From Candida dubliniensis CD36 (lineage: Eukaryota; Ascomycota; Pichiomycetes; Serinales; Debaryomycetaceae): DNA of 64,000 nt. Shown here one piece after another: positions 1 to 8,412 of the stretch; the first letter of the stretch is position 1, and every line of letters begins with the position of its first letter. The notes beneath the pieces are model-generated. The model was not told the origin of the DNA. It ran no database searches and saw nothing but the letters and a program-made list of their open reading frames with translations. Location of the stretch: contig NC_012867.1 of the NCBI RefSeq assembly GCF_000026945.1, forward strand, positions 1,872,501 to 1,936,500. Direction: 5' to 3'. Made by a program: the position numbers and the translations under genes.

Positions 1-506
1 TACATAGTAATTTTTTTGTATGGCAATTTTTTGTATGTGATTTTTTGTGTGTAAATACATAGTAATTTTTTTGCGTGTAAAAAATACTAACTTTTTTTTT
101 GTATGGTAATTTTTTGTATGGGAGAATACATAGTAATTTTTTTGCGTGTAAAAAATACTAACATTTTTTTTGTATGGCAATTTTTTGTATGGAATTTTGT
201 AAATACATAGTAATTTTTTGTATGTGAGAAATACATAGTAATTTTTTTGTATGGCAATTTTTTGTGTGTATTTTTTTTGTATGTGCGAAATACATAGTAA
301 TTTTTTGTATGGCAATTTTTTGTATGCGCGAAATACATAGTAATTTTTTGTATGTGATTTCTTTTGTATGGGAAAAAATGTATGGTAATTTTTTGTATGT
401 ATTTTTTTGTATGGCAATTTTTTGTATGTATTTTTTGTATGTATTTTTTGTATGTATTTTTTGTATGTATTTTTTTGTATGTATTTTTTTGTAGGAAAAC
501 CCTAAC
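1..506. repeat. Degenerate T-rich GTATG array in the rDNA spacer
   Basis: About two dozen copies of a T6-T8 run followed by GTATG (sometimes GTGTG or GCGTG), interleaved with ACATAGTAA blocks. From about 420 to 490 it becomes nearly regular, with a GTATG plus T-run unit of about 11 bp. The reading frames across it are Lys/Asn/Tyr-rich or Phe/Val-rich low-complexity strings and are not genes. It lies about 185 bp beyond the 3' end of the 5S gene, so I infer it is rDNA intergenic spacer. It is cut by the window edge and may continue to the left. Confidence 0.75.
498..505. promoter_or_regulatory. Tbf1-like site AACCCTAA in the rDNA spacer
   Basis: AACCCTAA matches the Tbf1 consensus (RCCCTAA). 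A second related core, TAGGGTTT, is at 648-655 in the opposite orientation. Both lie between the T-rich array and the 5S gene. Tbf1 with Cbf1 controls ribosomal genes in C. albicans (established). Binding at these exact sites is inference. Confidence 0.35.
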
Positions 507-680
507 ATTTTTTGTGTGTAAAAAAAATGCGATTGCTTGTGTTCGATCCCAGGTTTTCTATGTTTATACCACCCTCTAGAACTCCCCCTTTTTGCTAGAC
601 ACCCCCCATCTTTATTACCATCATTGGATAGAGCAGGGTCGATTACCTAGGGTTTATGCAAAAAAAAAATATAGCTTACT

Positions 681-689
681 AAAAAAAAA
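681..689 (-). terminator. Pol III terminator of the 5S gene
   Basis: On the minus strand a run of nine T starts two bases after the 5S 3' end. A second T run at 661-669 could act as a backup. Pol III terminates at such runs. Confidence 0.8.
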
Positions 690-690
690 T

Positions 691-811
691 AGATTGCAGC
701 ACAATAGTTTCGCGTATGGTCTCCCACTACACTACTCGGTATTGCTCTTAGCAGCTTAACTACGGTTGATCGAACGGGGAACGGTGCTTTCTGCTAGATA
801 TGGCCGCAACC
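691..811 (-). rRNA. RDN5: 5S ribosomal RNA
   Basis: The reverse complement starts GGTTGCGGCCATATCT and ends GTGCTGCAATCT, with the conserved GTAGTTAAGCTG and CCGAGTAGTGTAGTGGG blocks. It is 121 nt, the same length as yeast 5S, and differs from the S. cerevisiae sequence as I remember it at about a dozen and a half positions. It is complete and followed by a T9 terminator. In Candida and Saccharomyces the 5S gene sits in the spacer of each rDNA repeat, so this marks the window's left end as rDNA or the edge of the array. The large rRNA genes are not in view. Confidence 0.97.
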
Positions 812-1996
812 GAAAAAGTAAAAAAACGCGAACCTTATCTGCTGTCTCACACGTGACCAAAAATACTTTTAGGACAACAGCCCTATAACTATTAAAGCGT
901 ATGGGTTGTAACTGTAGTGTAGGGGTGATTGGGGTGGGAAAATTCTGTGGACCCACTTTTTGAGCGGAAAAGTTGGGTGGTTGTGGCACAAAACGGGTAT
1001 ATGTGTTTTGGTGGTGCTGTTTGACTGGGTTGCACTGCAGCTGTGACTACAAATGTTAGAGACAAAATGTGGGCCAGACCTGTCCAAATGCAGGATGGGT
1101 GTTGGTTGTGTAAGATTACTAGCACATGTACGTTTTCTAGACCAAAAGGTCCAACTCAAAAAAAAAAATTTGCAAATGTTGAGACTTTCAATAGTTAGAT
1201 TTAATCATATTTCTTTTACTAACACAGTATAGTAGAATGAGAATTACTGTTTAATATTTTTTGTTTGATCAATTTCTAGTTTAGGTTATCAAAGATATTA
1301 ATTATCGTATTGGGTTAGAGCTCAGAACATAAAGTGTAGTATTTGGTGTTTTTGCCGATTTGATGTACTAACTTCTAGAGAATACAATTGTTTTTGTCAT
1401 TGCTTTCTGTTATAGTAATATTTCAAACACCGTGGTTGGATAATCATGATTAAATAAACAGACTCTTTTCAAATTATTGCCATCGCTTGAACGGAGCGTT
1501 TCAGCAATCTAAAAAAAAATTTGATATTGTGGCAAGAGAAAAAAAAATAAAGCCGAAAAATTGTTTGTGTGATAAGACTCATTTCCGAATTTTCAGCAAT
1601 CAATCAAATCAATGATGTCAACAGTAATTCTTTTTATTTTTTTGGTGATTCATGAATTATCCGCGGCTCATCTTGTAACAGCGGACAACAGGAACAAAGA
1701 ATTGTGCGTATCCTGCAGATAATCGTGAATGACTCAGTTACGGAGCTGAGGAACATGACAAAATTCTGGAGAATTGTGTAATAATTAGTTAAACTTGAAA
1801 TTTTGTTTTTTTTGCTGATAAACAAATCCCACCAAGTATAAATACATCCCAACTTTCACAATTTTTTTTTCAATTATTCTTTTAGTTTGTTTTTATTCAC
1901 TAAATAAATTTATTCAATTCCTTTTATTTATTAACTACATTAGTTATTACTTTTTATTGCATTAACATATTCACTATTATCTATTCACAACACACA
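812..1996. other. rDNA spacer grading into the promoter of the first unique gene
   Basis: No credible gene. A CACGTG E-box at 850-855 (GTCACGTG on the minus strand, a Cbf1-type site) lies about 40 bp upstream of the 5S start. A 29-bp block at 1730-1758 is shared with the paralogue near 4.98 kb. A TATA-like TATAAATA lies near 1837-1844. The exact end of rDNA-derived sequence within this interval cannot be seen without comparing another rDNA unit. Confidence 0.6.
1730..1758 (+). promoter_or_regulatory. Conserved 29-bp upstream block with TGACTCA
   Basis: The block starts with TGACTCA (1730-1736, a perfect Gcn4/AP-1 core), continues with TACGGAGCTGAGGAACATGA and ends 238 bp before the ATG at 1997. 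It matches 27 of 29 positions of the block at 4981-5009, which lies 224 bp upstream of the inverted paralogue. The surrounding sequence has diverged much more, so the block looks constrained and is probably a shared regulatory element. Confidence 0.6.
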
Positions 1997-2260
1997 ATGG
2001 TCACCAGAAGAATCTTTCAAGTTGCTCAATTCAAAACTGCTTCAAGACATTGGCTTCCGGTGAACTCCAGAGCATATTTCTCATCAAGACAAAGAGCTGT
2101 CAATTTCAACAATATAAGTGAAGGTGGTTTGATTGCCAATGACGATGTGTTTTCCAGTCCCGTTTCTGCTACTGCTGCTCAAGAAGAAACCGAAACATTC
2201 GAGCCAACCGTACACTCTTCGGACGATGTCATCACTGCTGGTCCAGTCAACAGAGCATAA
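1997..2260 (+). CDS. Small predicted mitochondrial protein, copy 1 of an inverted pair
   Basis: 87 aa. The first 40 residues are rich in Arg and lack acidic residues, with a hydrophobic/basic amphipathic pattern. SRAYFSS at about residue 24-30 looks like a mitochondrial presequence cleavage site (R-x-Y then F/S). The C-terminal half is acidic (QEETETFEPTVHSSDD) and ends TAGPVNRA. It is about three-quarters identical to the protein at 4502-4756; N-terminus, SRAYFSSRQR, VNFNNIS, LIANDDV and the tail are the conserved parts. Two-copy conservation plus a shared promoter block argue strongly that it is real. I do not recognise a characterised orthologue and give no function. Confidence 0.8.
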   Translation: MVTRRIFQVAQFKTASRHWLPVNSRAYFSSRQRAVNFNNISEGGLIANDDVFSSPVSATAAQEETETFEPTVHSSDDVITAGPVNRA

Positions 2261-2908
2261 GTTCTTTTAAATTTTATTTATTTATTTATAGGCATGATAA
2301 TGAATTTACGATTAATTGATTTGTAAAACCTGTGACTTGAATTAGTAAGACAAAGTGACGCTGTCATAATCTATGATGCTCTTGTAAAAGTGTAGGCAAT
2401 ATATTGTGCAACTCTCTGTAGTTTGTTTGTCCTAAAGGAATTAAGAAGATCGTTATATGTGAGGTTGCAAATTGTGATTTTTTATAGAAATACTGAATGA
2501 GATAATAAAATAAGTTAATCAAAAAGCACGCAGTAAGACATTGACCCAGTATCTTCTTAAACGTTACACATGCGTGTATCATAAAATAAAATTAGATATC
2601 AATCTAATGCTGTTTCAGAAAGACCAACGAGAAATTATTCATCTCAAACGACAATAATGAATCCAGAAATAGCTGAATAATTTGCTAATCTATTAAGTTT
2701 TTGTTCTATTATTCTATTCTATCATATTTATCACGACATAAACAAGCGACTTGCTTGAGTGGGAGTTATAATTCAGAAAACCAATAGTATATCATTCTAA
2801 TTCTATCGGGATCTCTTTCAAATAATACAATCCATTATTGATGCACGCAATGTAGCTTGAAATTGTTTCAGCACATTTTCTTTATCTTTTTCCACCTATC
2901 AATAACTT
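2261..2908. other. Convergent intergenic region, nothing coding seen
   Basis: Lies between the 3' ends of the small mitochondrial gene and the nitrilase gene. AT-rich, with TTTATTTATTTATTTAT just after the stop, which could serve in 3'-end formation. No open frame with gene-like composition. Confidence 0.6.
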
Positions 2909-3808
2909 CTATATCTCATACCCAAAAACATCTGGTCTTCGGTGATCTAATAATGGCATATTTCTCCTGATTGATTCTAAATTGTCTAATTTCAATTCTG
3001 CTTGAATTATTTCATAATAATCACCATCATCGTCATGTTTCAATTCGTCTGTATACTTTGCTCCTCGTGCTAAAACTTCACCCCATGGACCAACAATTAT
3101 GGAATCACCATAACTTATTCTTTTTATTACTGTCGATGCATCATTAGGGTCTGTTCCAACTTGATGTTGTCCACACTGAGCCGCATTAATGACAAAGCAC
3201 TGCGAGTCTATGGCTCTTGCTTTAGACAACAATTCCCAATGAGCTTCTCCTGTACGAGTTGTAAATGCACTAGGATATGTGATAATATCACTCCCCAATT
3301 TACGAAGCCTCAAAGCCAATTCAGGGAATCTAATATCATAGCAAATACCTAATCCTAGTTTAAACTCATCAATGGCAATGGGGTCTTCAATTTTGTTTCC
3401 TGGTTCAACAGCATTCAGTTCTTTTAATATTGGCCCATTTGGCACATCGACGTCAAATAAATGCACTTTTTGGTATTCAGAAACTATGGCACCTTTGGGG
3501 TCAATTAACACATGTAGATTTCGAACTCTCTTGTTTCCTGGTAAATGTATTCCAATGGATAAGTACGTTGATCCATTTAAAGATTTAATATAATCCAACA
3601 ATGGAGATAAAAAGTTACTTTGAACCTCCTGAGATAGTTCGATTGAATGACTGGCGTTTCTTGAGATGTAATCGGTTGCTTCTGGTAGGAAAAGTATACG
3701 AGCTTTTTCCAATTGAGCTTTTTGTAACAATTTCTTTACCACACGAAGATTTTGGGAAAGATTTGACGATGAACAAAGCTGTCCCACTGCAACTTTTAAT
3801 GACAGCAT
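2909..3808 (-). CDS. NIT2: Nit2-type nitrilase (deaminated glutathione amidase)
   Basis: 299 aa, a full-length carbon-nitrogen hydrolase. The catalytic triad is visible: Glu43 in LPEATD, Lys114 in YQKVHLFD and Cys156 in GICYDIRFPE. HLFDVDVPNGP and GEAHWELL are typical of the yeast Nit2 / mammalian Nit1 branch rather than the Nit3 omega-amidase branch. That branch repairs deaminated glutathione to 2-oxoglutarate plus Cys-Gly (family knowledge). No signal sequence; probably cytosolic and mitochondrial. It sits between two inverted copies of an unrelated small gene. CGD naming may differ; the symbol follows the S. cerevisiae orthologue. Confidence 0.88.
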   Translation of the reverse strand: MLSLKVAVGQLCSSSNLSQNLRVVKKLLQKAQLEKARILFLPEATDYISRNASHSIELSQEVQSNFLSPLLDYIKSLNGSTYLSIGIHLPGNKRVRNLHVLIDPKGAIVSEYQKVHLFDVDVPNGPILKELNAVEPGNKIEDPIAIDEFKLGLGICYDIRFPELALRLRKLGSDIITYPSAFTTRTGEAHWELLSKARAIDSQCFVINAAQCGQHQVGTDPNDASTVIKRISYGDSIIVGPWGEVLARGAKYTDELKHDDDGDYYEIIQAELKLDNLESIRRNMPLLDHRRPDVFGYEI

Positions 3809-4501
3809 TGAATGTTGTTAGGGAGTTAGTAAATGATGGGTCGGATAATAAATAGAAAAAAAATATGGTGTTGATTCCAAACTTTGGTGAAATTCTACTG
3901 AAAAAAAAAACATTTGCCAAACAAAAACAAGAAGCCACACAGCCACAAGAAAATATGCGTGTCCTGGAAAAAATAAGATAATAAATGTTAGTGGTTAAAT
4001 TGCTGTTTTCTGTTTTTGCAGATGTGAATCAGGATACGAGATGGAAAAAAAAAAGGGGGGGAATGGAAGGATGATCTGCATTCAAAGCAGTATCACCTGT
4101 TGCTACTGGATGAGTTTGCTTTCATATGATAAATTAAGGTTAGTATTGATTTACGGGGTTTGGTTGTCACATTGTTTTTTTTTGTAAATGTGTTTAATAA
4201 AATTATGCCACATTAAAGTCTATTTAAGAAAAAAGTGGCAGGGTACAGCTTTAGGGATAAGAAAAAATTATACTTTTTATAATATTTGGGGTAGGATTTT
4301 GAAAAATCTAGTAAATTAACTTAATATTACATATTGTTTGTCAAGTCAAATTCAACGACAATCAAAAACTCAAAAGCTTATTGTAAAACTATATACCCCC
4401 CCATTCGTCTCCCTAAATTTACAAAGAAACATACGAAAAGTTGTAGTATATCAATTAATCAATCACTCGTAAATTCATTAGTATCACTATAAGAAAACTA
4501 C
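3809..4501. other. Nitrilase promoter and 3' flank of the second small gene
   Basis: No gene. A purine tract with GGGGGGG lies near 4054-4060. No strong regulatory motif was recognised. Confidence 0.5.
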
Positions 4502-4756
4502 TTAAGCTCTGTTAACTGGACCAGCAGTAACAATGTCCTCAGATGAATGTATAGTTGGTTCAAACGTCTCAGTTTCTTCAGCAGCAGAAGTGGAACTGGC
4601 CAAAACATCATCATTAGCTATCAAATTGCTATCACTTATGTTATTAAAATTGACACATCTTTGTCTCGATGAGAAGTATGCTCTTGAATACACTGGCACC
4701 CAGTGTCTAGTTGCGGTTCTGAATTGAGCAACGTGAAATATTCTTTTAGTAACCAT
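4502..4756 (-). CDS. Small predicted mitochondrial protein, copy 2 of an inverted pair
   Basis: 84 aa, a paralogue of the protein at 1997-2260 in the opposite orientation. It has the same basic, acid-free N-terminus (MVTKRIFHVAQFRTATRHW), the same SRAYFSSRQR presequence-cleavage-like segment and the same acidic tail ending TAGPVNRA. A three-residue gap removes part of the Ala-rich linker near residue 56. The two genes converge on the nitrilase gene between them. Function unknown; mitochondrial import is inferred from composition only. Confidence 0.8.
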   Translation of the reverse strand: MVTKRIFHVAQFRTATRHWVPVYSRAYFSSRQRCVNFNNISDSNLIANDDVLASSTSAAEETETFEPTIHSSEDIVTAGPVNRA

Positions 4757-5933
4757 TGTATAGTGGAGATATCAAATAGTGAATAGGTATTGAAAAAATA
4801 GTCAAGTTTTATGGAAATGAAATTGATTTGATGGATTTTCTTCTTTTTCACTATCCATTTCTTATGAAGAAACAAGGATTATTTATATTATTTTTGAATT
4901 ACAAATACGGGATGGAAAATCATGAGAAAAATTAAAAAATAAAAAGAATACCCATTGTTACACAAATCCCCATGTTTTTTTCATGTTCCTCAGCTCCGTA
5001 GTTGAGTCACTTTGATCTGTATGCAGTATGACAACTGTTTTTTATTCCTGATGTCCGGGGTCAGAAGATAAAGTTTTCACAGCTGTTTTTAACCTTTTGA
5101 CAAAGGTGTCCAAAAGTCAAATGCCATTTACAAATGTGTGCCACATCAAGTAGATGTGTTTCACCCTTATAATGATTAACTGACCTTTGGTTATGTAGTT
5201 TTGGGCAATATTGACAAATCCAAAACCTCGGAGTAAAAAAAAAAAAAATGATTCTCAAGTCAATGCTAGCGCATTTTCTAATACCACTCAATAACCACGG
5301 AAATCTATTTACACCAAAAAGAAAATACTAATAATCACACTATTTGCCTAGATCTAATACTGGATCGCTTGTTATTATTTGTTGGCAATGGAAAGTGTAT
5401 TATGAAGCTAAAGATGAAGTAATTGGCTATTTTTAAAAACCCTGCAACCGGGAGTTGTCTGGAGATATATGTGGCATGATTTGTGGTTAACATCTTCCGT
5501 TCATCCATCTGTTCATTGTTACAGCAGAAAAAAAGCTGCATTTGATTGTTTAACTTTTGAATAAGCTAACATAACTCGTATTGTTATCAACAAATACAAA
5601 ACTGTAACCATTGCCGTGATCGCTACTGAGGTATTGTACCTCCTGATTAAACCAGGACAATATTTTCAGTTCAGAAAAGCATATACAATTTTGATTCCGC
5701 CATTAAAAGGTTACACAAAAGGTTATCTCTGGTTTTTTTTTTTTTTTTTGCCTGATTGGACGACCTCCTCCTCCTCCTTTGTTGATTTTTTTTAGACTTC
5801 TGGTTTGTGCGTTGCTCCTCCGCAAAAGTCAACGACAAAAAAAAAAAATTGCTCAATAATCTTGTTCGTTTTCTTTTTTTTTTTATCTCTTATCTGTCAT
5901 TATTAGCAAATTGTATAAAAAGTCGTTAAAAGA
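4757..5933. other. Divergent intergenic region upstream of small gene 2 and the PDK gene
   Basis: Holds the conserved 29-bp block at 4981-5009 (220 bp before small gene 2) and several A/T homopolymers (5237-5248, 5731-5749, 5837-5848). A CCTCCTCCTCCTCC tract lies at 5765-5778. No convincing gene. Confidence 0.55.
4981..5009 (-). promoter_or_regulatory. Conserved 29-bp upstream block with TGACTCA, second copy
   Basis: On the minus strand it begins with TGACTCA (5009-5003) and continues ACTACGGAGCTGAGGAACAT. It matches the 1730-1758 block except at two adjacent positions. A weaker shared stretch (GATTTGTGTAACAAT against GAATTGTGTAATAAT) follows at a similar distance in both promoters. Confidence 0.6.
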
Positions 5934-7469
5934 ATGGGTACAGCTTGGGAATTAACACAAGCTCTCAAGGATCAAATATTCAAATATGCTTCTTTCAACC
6001 AAACCCCGGTTTCCTTGAGACAGATGGTCCAATTTGGACCGGTTCCTTCCCCAGGTTCAATTTTCTTAGCATCAAGATTTATCGTTGAAGAGTTACCAAT
6101 CCGATTGGCTAAAAAAGTGAAAGATTTGGAGAATGCCCCATTAGGATTGAATGAAATGCCATCAACAATTCAGGTGAAAAATTGGTATGCCCAATCCTTC
6201 CAAGAATTAACGGAATTACATAAACCAAAGATAAGCGACGAGTTGGCAAAGCTTTTATCCAAAGGTGCCAGTAAACATTCTCTACCAGAGGACTCGATAA
6301 CTGAAAAACCACATGTCAAACAAGAGATACATCGTATACCCGATCTGCTAGATGACAACCCGGCAATCAATAATATTTTTAGCGACGATGGGATTGTTGT
6401 CCGACATCACCACCATCACCATTCCATTTCCAGAGCAAGACCCCGTTTAAGTGATAACACCCAAACAAGAGTTGAATCACCAACTTATGGCATGTCGTAT
6501 TTTAGTCCGTGTCAGGGAAACATTGTGTGGCCAAAAGAAGTTTATGATTACAACAAATTGGTTCGTGAAACATTGGAAGTAATTAAAAAAAGACACGATG
6601 CTACAGTGGCAACCATGGCCCAAGGAGTTCAAGAATGGAAAACTAAAAATCAAACTGTGATGGTCAATTCTCAAATCCAGACGTTTTTAGATCGGTTTTA
6701 TATGTCGAGAATTGGTATAAGAATGTTGATTGGTCAACATATTGCTTTAAATATGGCCCAGAATTCACCTACAAAGCAGAGATTAAGTTCATTGATTAAC
6801 GGGTCTCAAGGAACCACCAAGAAGCCTCGTTCAAATTATGTTGGTGTCATATGTACTGATTGCAATGTTGGGGAAATTGCTGAAGATGCTATTGAAACTG
6901 CCAAGTACATTTGTGAAGAATATTATGGGTTATTTGAAGCCCCAGAAATACAGTTGATTGCACCTCAACAAGACATAAATTTTATGTATGTTCCTGGACA
7001 CTTGATTCACATGCTTTTTGAAACTTTGAAGAACTCTTTGAGAGCTACCATCGAGTTCCACACACCAAAGTTGAAACAAAAGATGATAGACGAAGATCCA
7101 AATTTGAAATTTGACGAAATCGATATAAATGATTTGAAATTTCCACCTATAAAAGTAATTATCCTGGAAGGTACCGAAGACATTGCAATAAAAATTTCTG
7201 ATGAGGGTGGTGGTATACCTAGGTCATCATTGCCGTTGATTTGGACGTATTTGTACACAACCGTGGATGAAACACCAAAATTAGAACCAGAATATGATCA
7301 AACCTCATTCAAAGCACCAATGGCTGGTTTTGGTTACGGTTTACCCATTAGTAGATTATATGCACAATATTTTGGTGGTGATTTGAAGTTGATTTCCATG
7401 GAAGGCTATGGAACTGATGTTTACTTGCATTTGAATAGATTGAGTAGTTCTAATGAACCGCTCCCATGA
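5934..7469 (+). CDS. PDK2: Mitochondrial pyruvate dehydrogenase kinase family protein
   Basis: 511 aa with the PDK/BCKDK layout: an N-terminal four-helix region (residues about 10-340) and a C-terminal GHKL ATPase. The N box is HMLFETLKNSLRAT (about 359-372), the G1 box SDEGGGIPR (about 422-430) and the G2 box GFGYGLPISRLY (about 465-476). These kinases phosphorylate E1-alpha of mitochondrial pyruvate dehydrogenase and switch it off (family knowledge). It is longer than mammalian PDKs because of a low-complexity insert at about 125-190 holding a natural run of six His (158-163, encoded at 6405-6422). Residue 411 is a CTG codon, to be read as Ser. Symbol by recalled synteny with C. albicans; the yeast counterparts are PKP1/PKP2. 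Confidence 0.88.
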   Translation: MGTAWELTQALKDQIFKYASFNQTPVSLRQMVQFGPVPSPGSIFLASRFIVEELPIRLAKKVKDLENAPLGLNEMPSTIQVKNWYAQSFQELTELHKPKISDELAKLLSKGASKHSLPEDSITEKPHVKQEIHRIPDLLDDNPAINNIFSDDGIVVRHHHHHHSISRARPRLSDNTQTRVESPTYGMSYFSPCQGNIVWPKEVYDYNKLVRETLEVIKKRHDATVATMAQGVQEWKTKNQTVMVNSQIQTFLDRFYMSRIGIRMLIGQHIALNMAQNSPTKQRLSSLINGSQGTTKKPRSNYVGVICTDCNVGEIAEDAIETAKYICEEYYGLFEAPEIQLIAPQQDINFMYVPGHLIHMLFETLKNSLRATIEFHTPKLKQKMIDEDPNLKFDEIDINDLKFPPIKVIILEGTEDIAIKISDEGGGIPRSSLPLIWTYLYTTVDETPKLEPEYDQTSFKAPMAGFGYGLPISRLYAQYFGGDLKLISMEGYGTDVYLHLNRLSSSNEPLP

Positions 7470-8412
7470 CTAGAGAAGTTAAAAGGTAGTGTTCGAATAA
7501 GTTCAGTTTCCATAGTAACATTAGTTTACCTGGTCATATTTGGATTGATGTTTTGGAGCTGAATTCTCAAGAGCAAAACACAAATAATAGCGAAATCATA
7601 GGCTAGACAGTAAAGGTCAGAATCAGATATCAAGAAAAGCATGTTTGATGATACAGCAATACCATACTAGAATTTAGAATCTAGAAAATATTTAAGTAAC
7701 CTTTGATAGTAGTTGTATTAGAAAAAAATTGAACATCGTTTACAATAAGTTCCGGTCACCTCTTTTGTTTAAAAGTTGTACTCAAGTCGTACAAACCTTT
7801 ATTGACATCTAACTACCAACTTGTGCTTGTTTTTCTTCTAACCCCTTTTTGAATACTAAGCGGTAGCTGTATATTATAAATGAGAATCGGGCCCCGTCAT
7901 CTGATGTGCGGAGGTAGATAATGGGAACAAAATAATTAGTCGTGCAACTGTTACCAATGGTAGTCATTCCGAGGATTGATTTAACTCTTCACATGTTGTA
8001 AAGCGGGGAAACCAAAAAAAAATAATTAAAAGCTCAAAAAACAGCAACAAATCAAATAGTTAGCAAACAAACAACAATATGTGATTCCAAATGGTTTTGG
8101 CCCTCAATTTCTTTACCTATCAAATATAAACAGAATTTTGTCGGGTTTAAAAAATCTACTATTTGTACGGCACGTGACTATATTCTTCTATATTTTTTTT
8201 TTTTTTTCAAGTGCAAAGTGGAGTTAATGGAGCAAAAGAAAAAAAAAAACTACAAACATTGATAAATTAAAAGAGGGAAAAAAAAAAGTAATATCATCCA
8301 AACAAACCCGTCATCGCCAGTTGGTAAGAAACATAATCTATCAAATAGCACTTTTTAAAAACTATTTTGATATCACCCACTTTACACTACTTATATTAAT
8401 ATATTTCGCTTC
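7470..8412. other. PEX13 promoter region
   Basis: No gene. It contains a Cbf1-type CACGTGAC at 8171-8178, poly-T at 8201-8209 and several poly-A tracts just before PEX13. Confidence 0.5.
8171..8178. promoter_or_regulatory. Cbf1-type site (GTCACGTG) upstream of PEX13
   Basis: CACGTGAC, i.e. GTCACGTG on the other strand, fits the Cbf1 consensus RTCACRTG. It ends 234 bp before the PEX13 ATG. Function here is inference. Confidence 0.35.

Noticed and set aside
529..560. tRNA fragment near GTTCGATCCC
   Set aside because: The putative T stem does not pair and no acceptor, D or anticodon arm is present; kept only as a possible TFIIIC motif.
87..579. Several 70-116-codon frames on both strands over the T-rich array
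   Set aside because: They encode only Lys/Asn/Tyr/Thr or Phe/Val/Cys repeats mirroring the DNA repeat, lie in rDNA spacer and have no gene-like composition.
756..1159. Three overlapping minus-strand frames of 77-96 codons
   Set aside because: They overlap or abut the 5S gene and its upstream spacer; no recognisable protein features.
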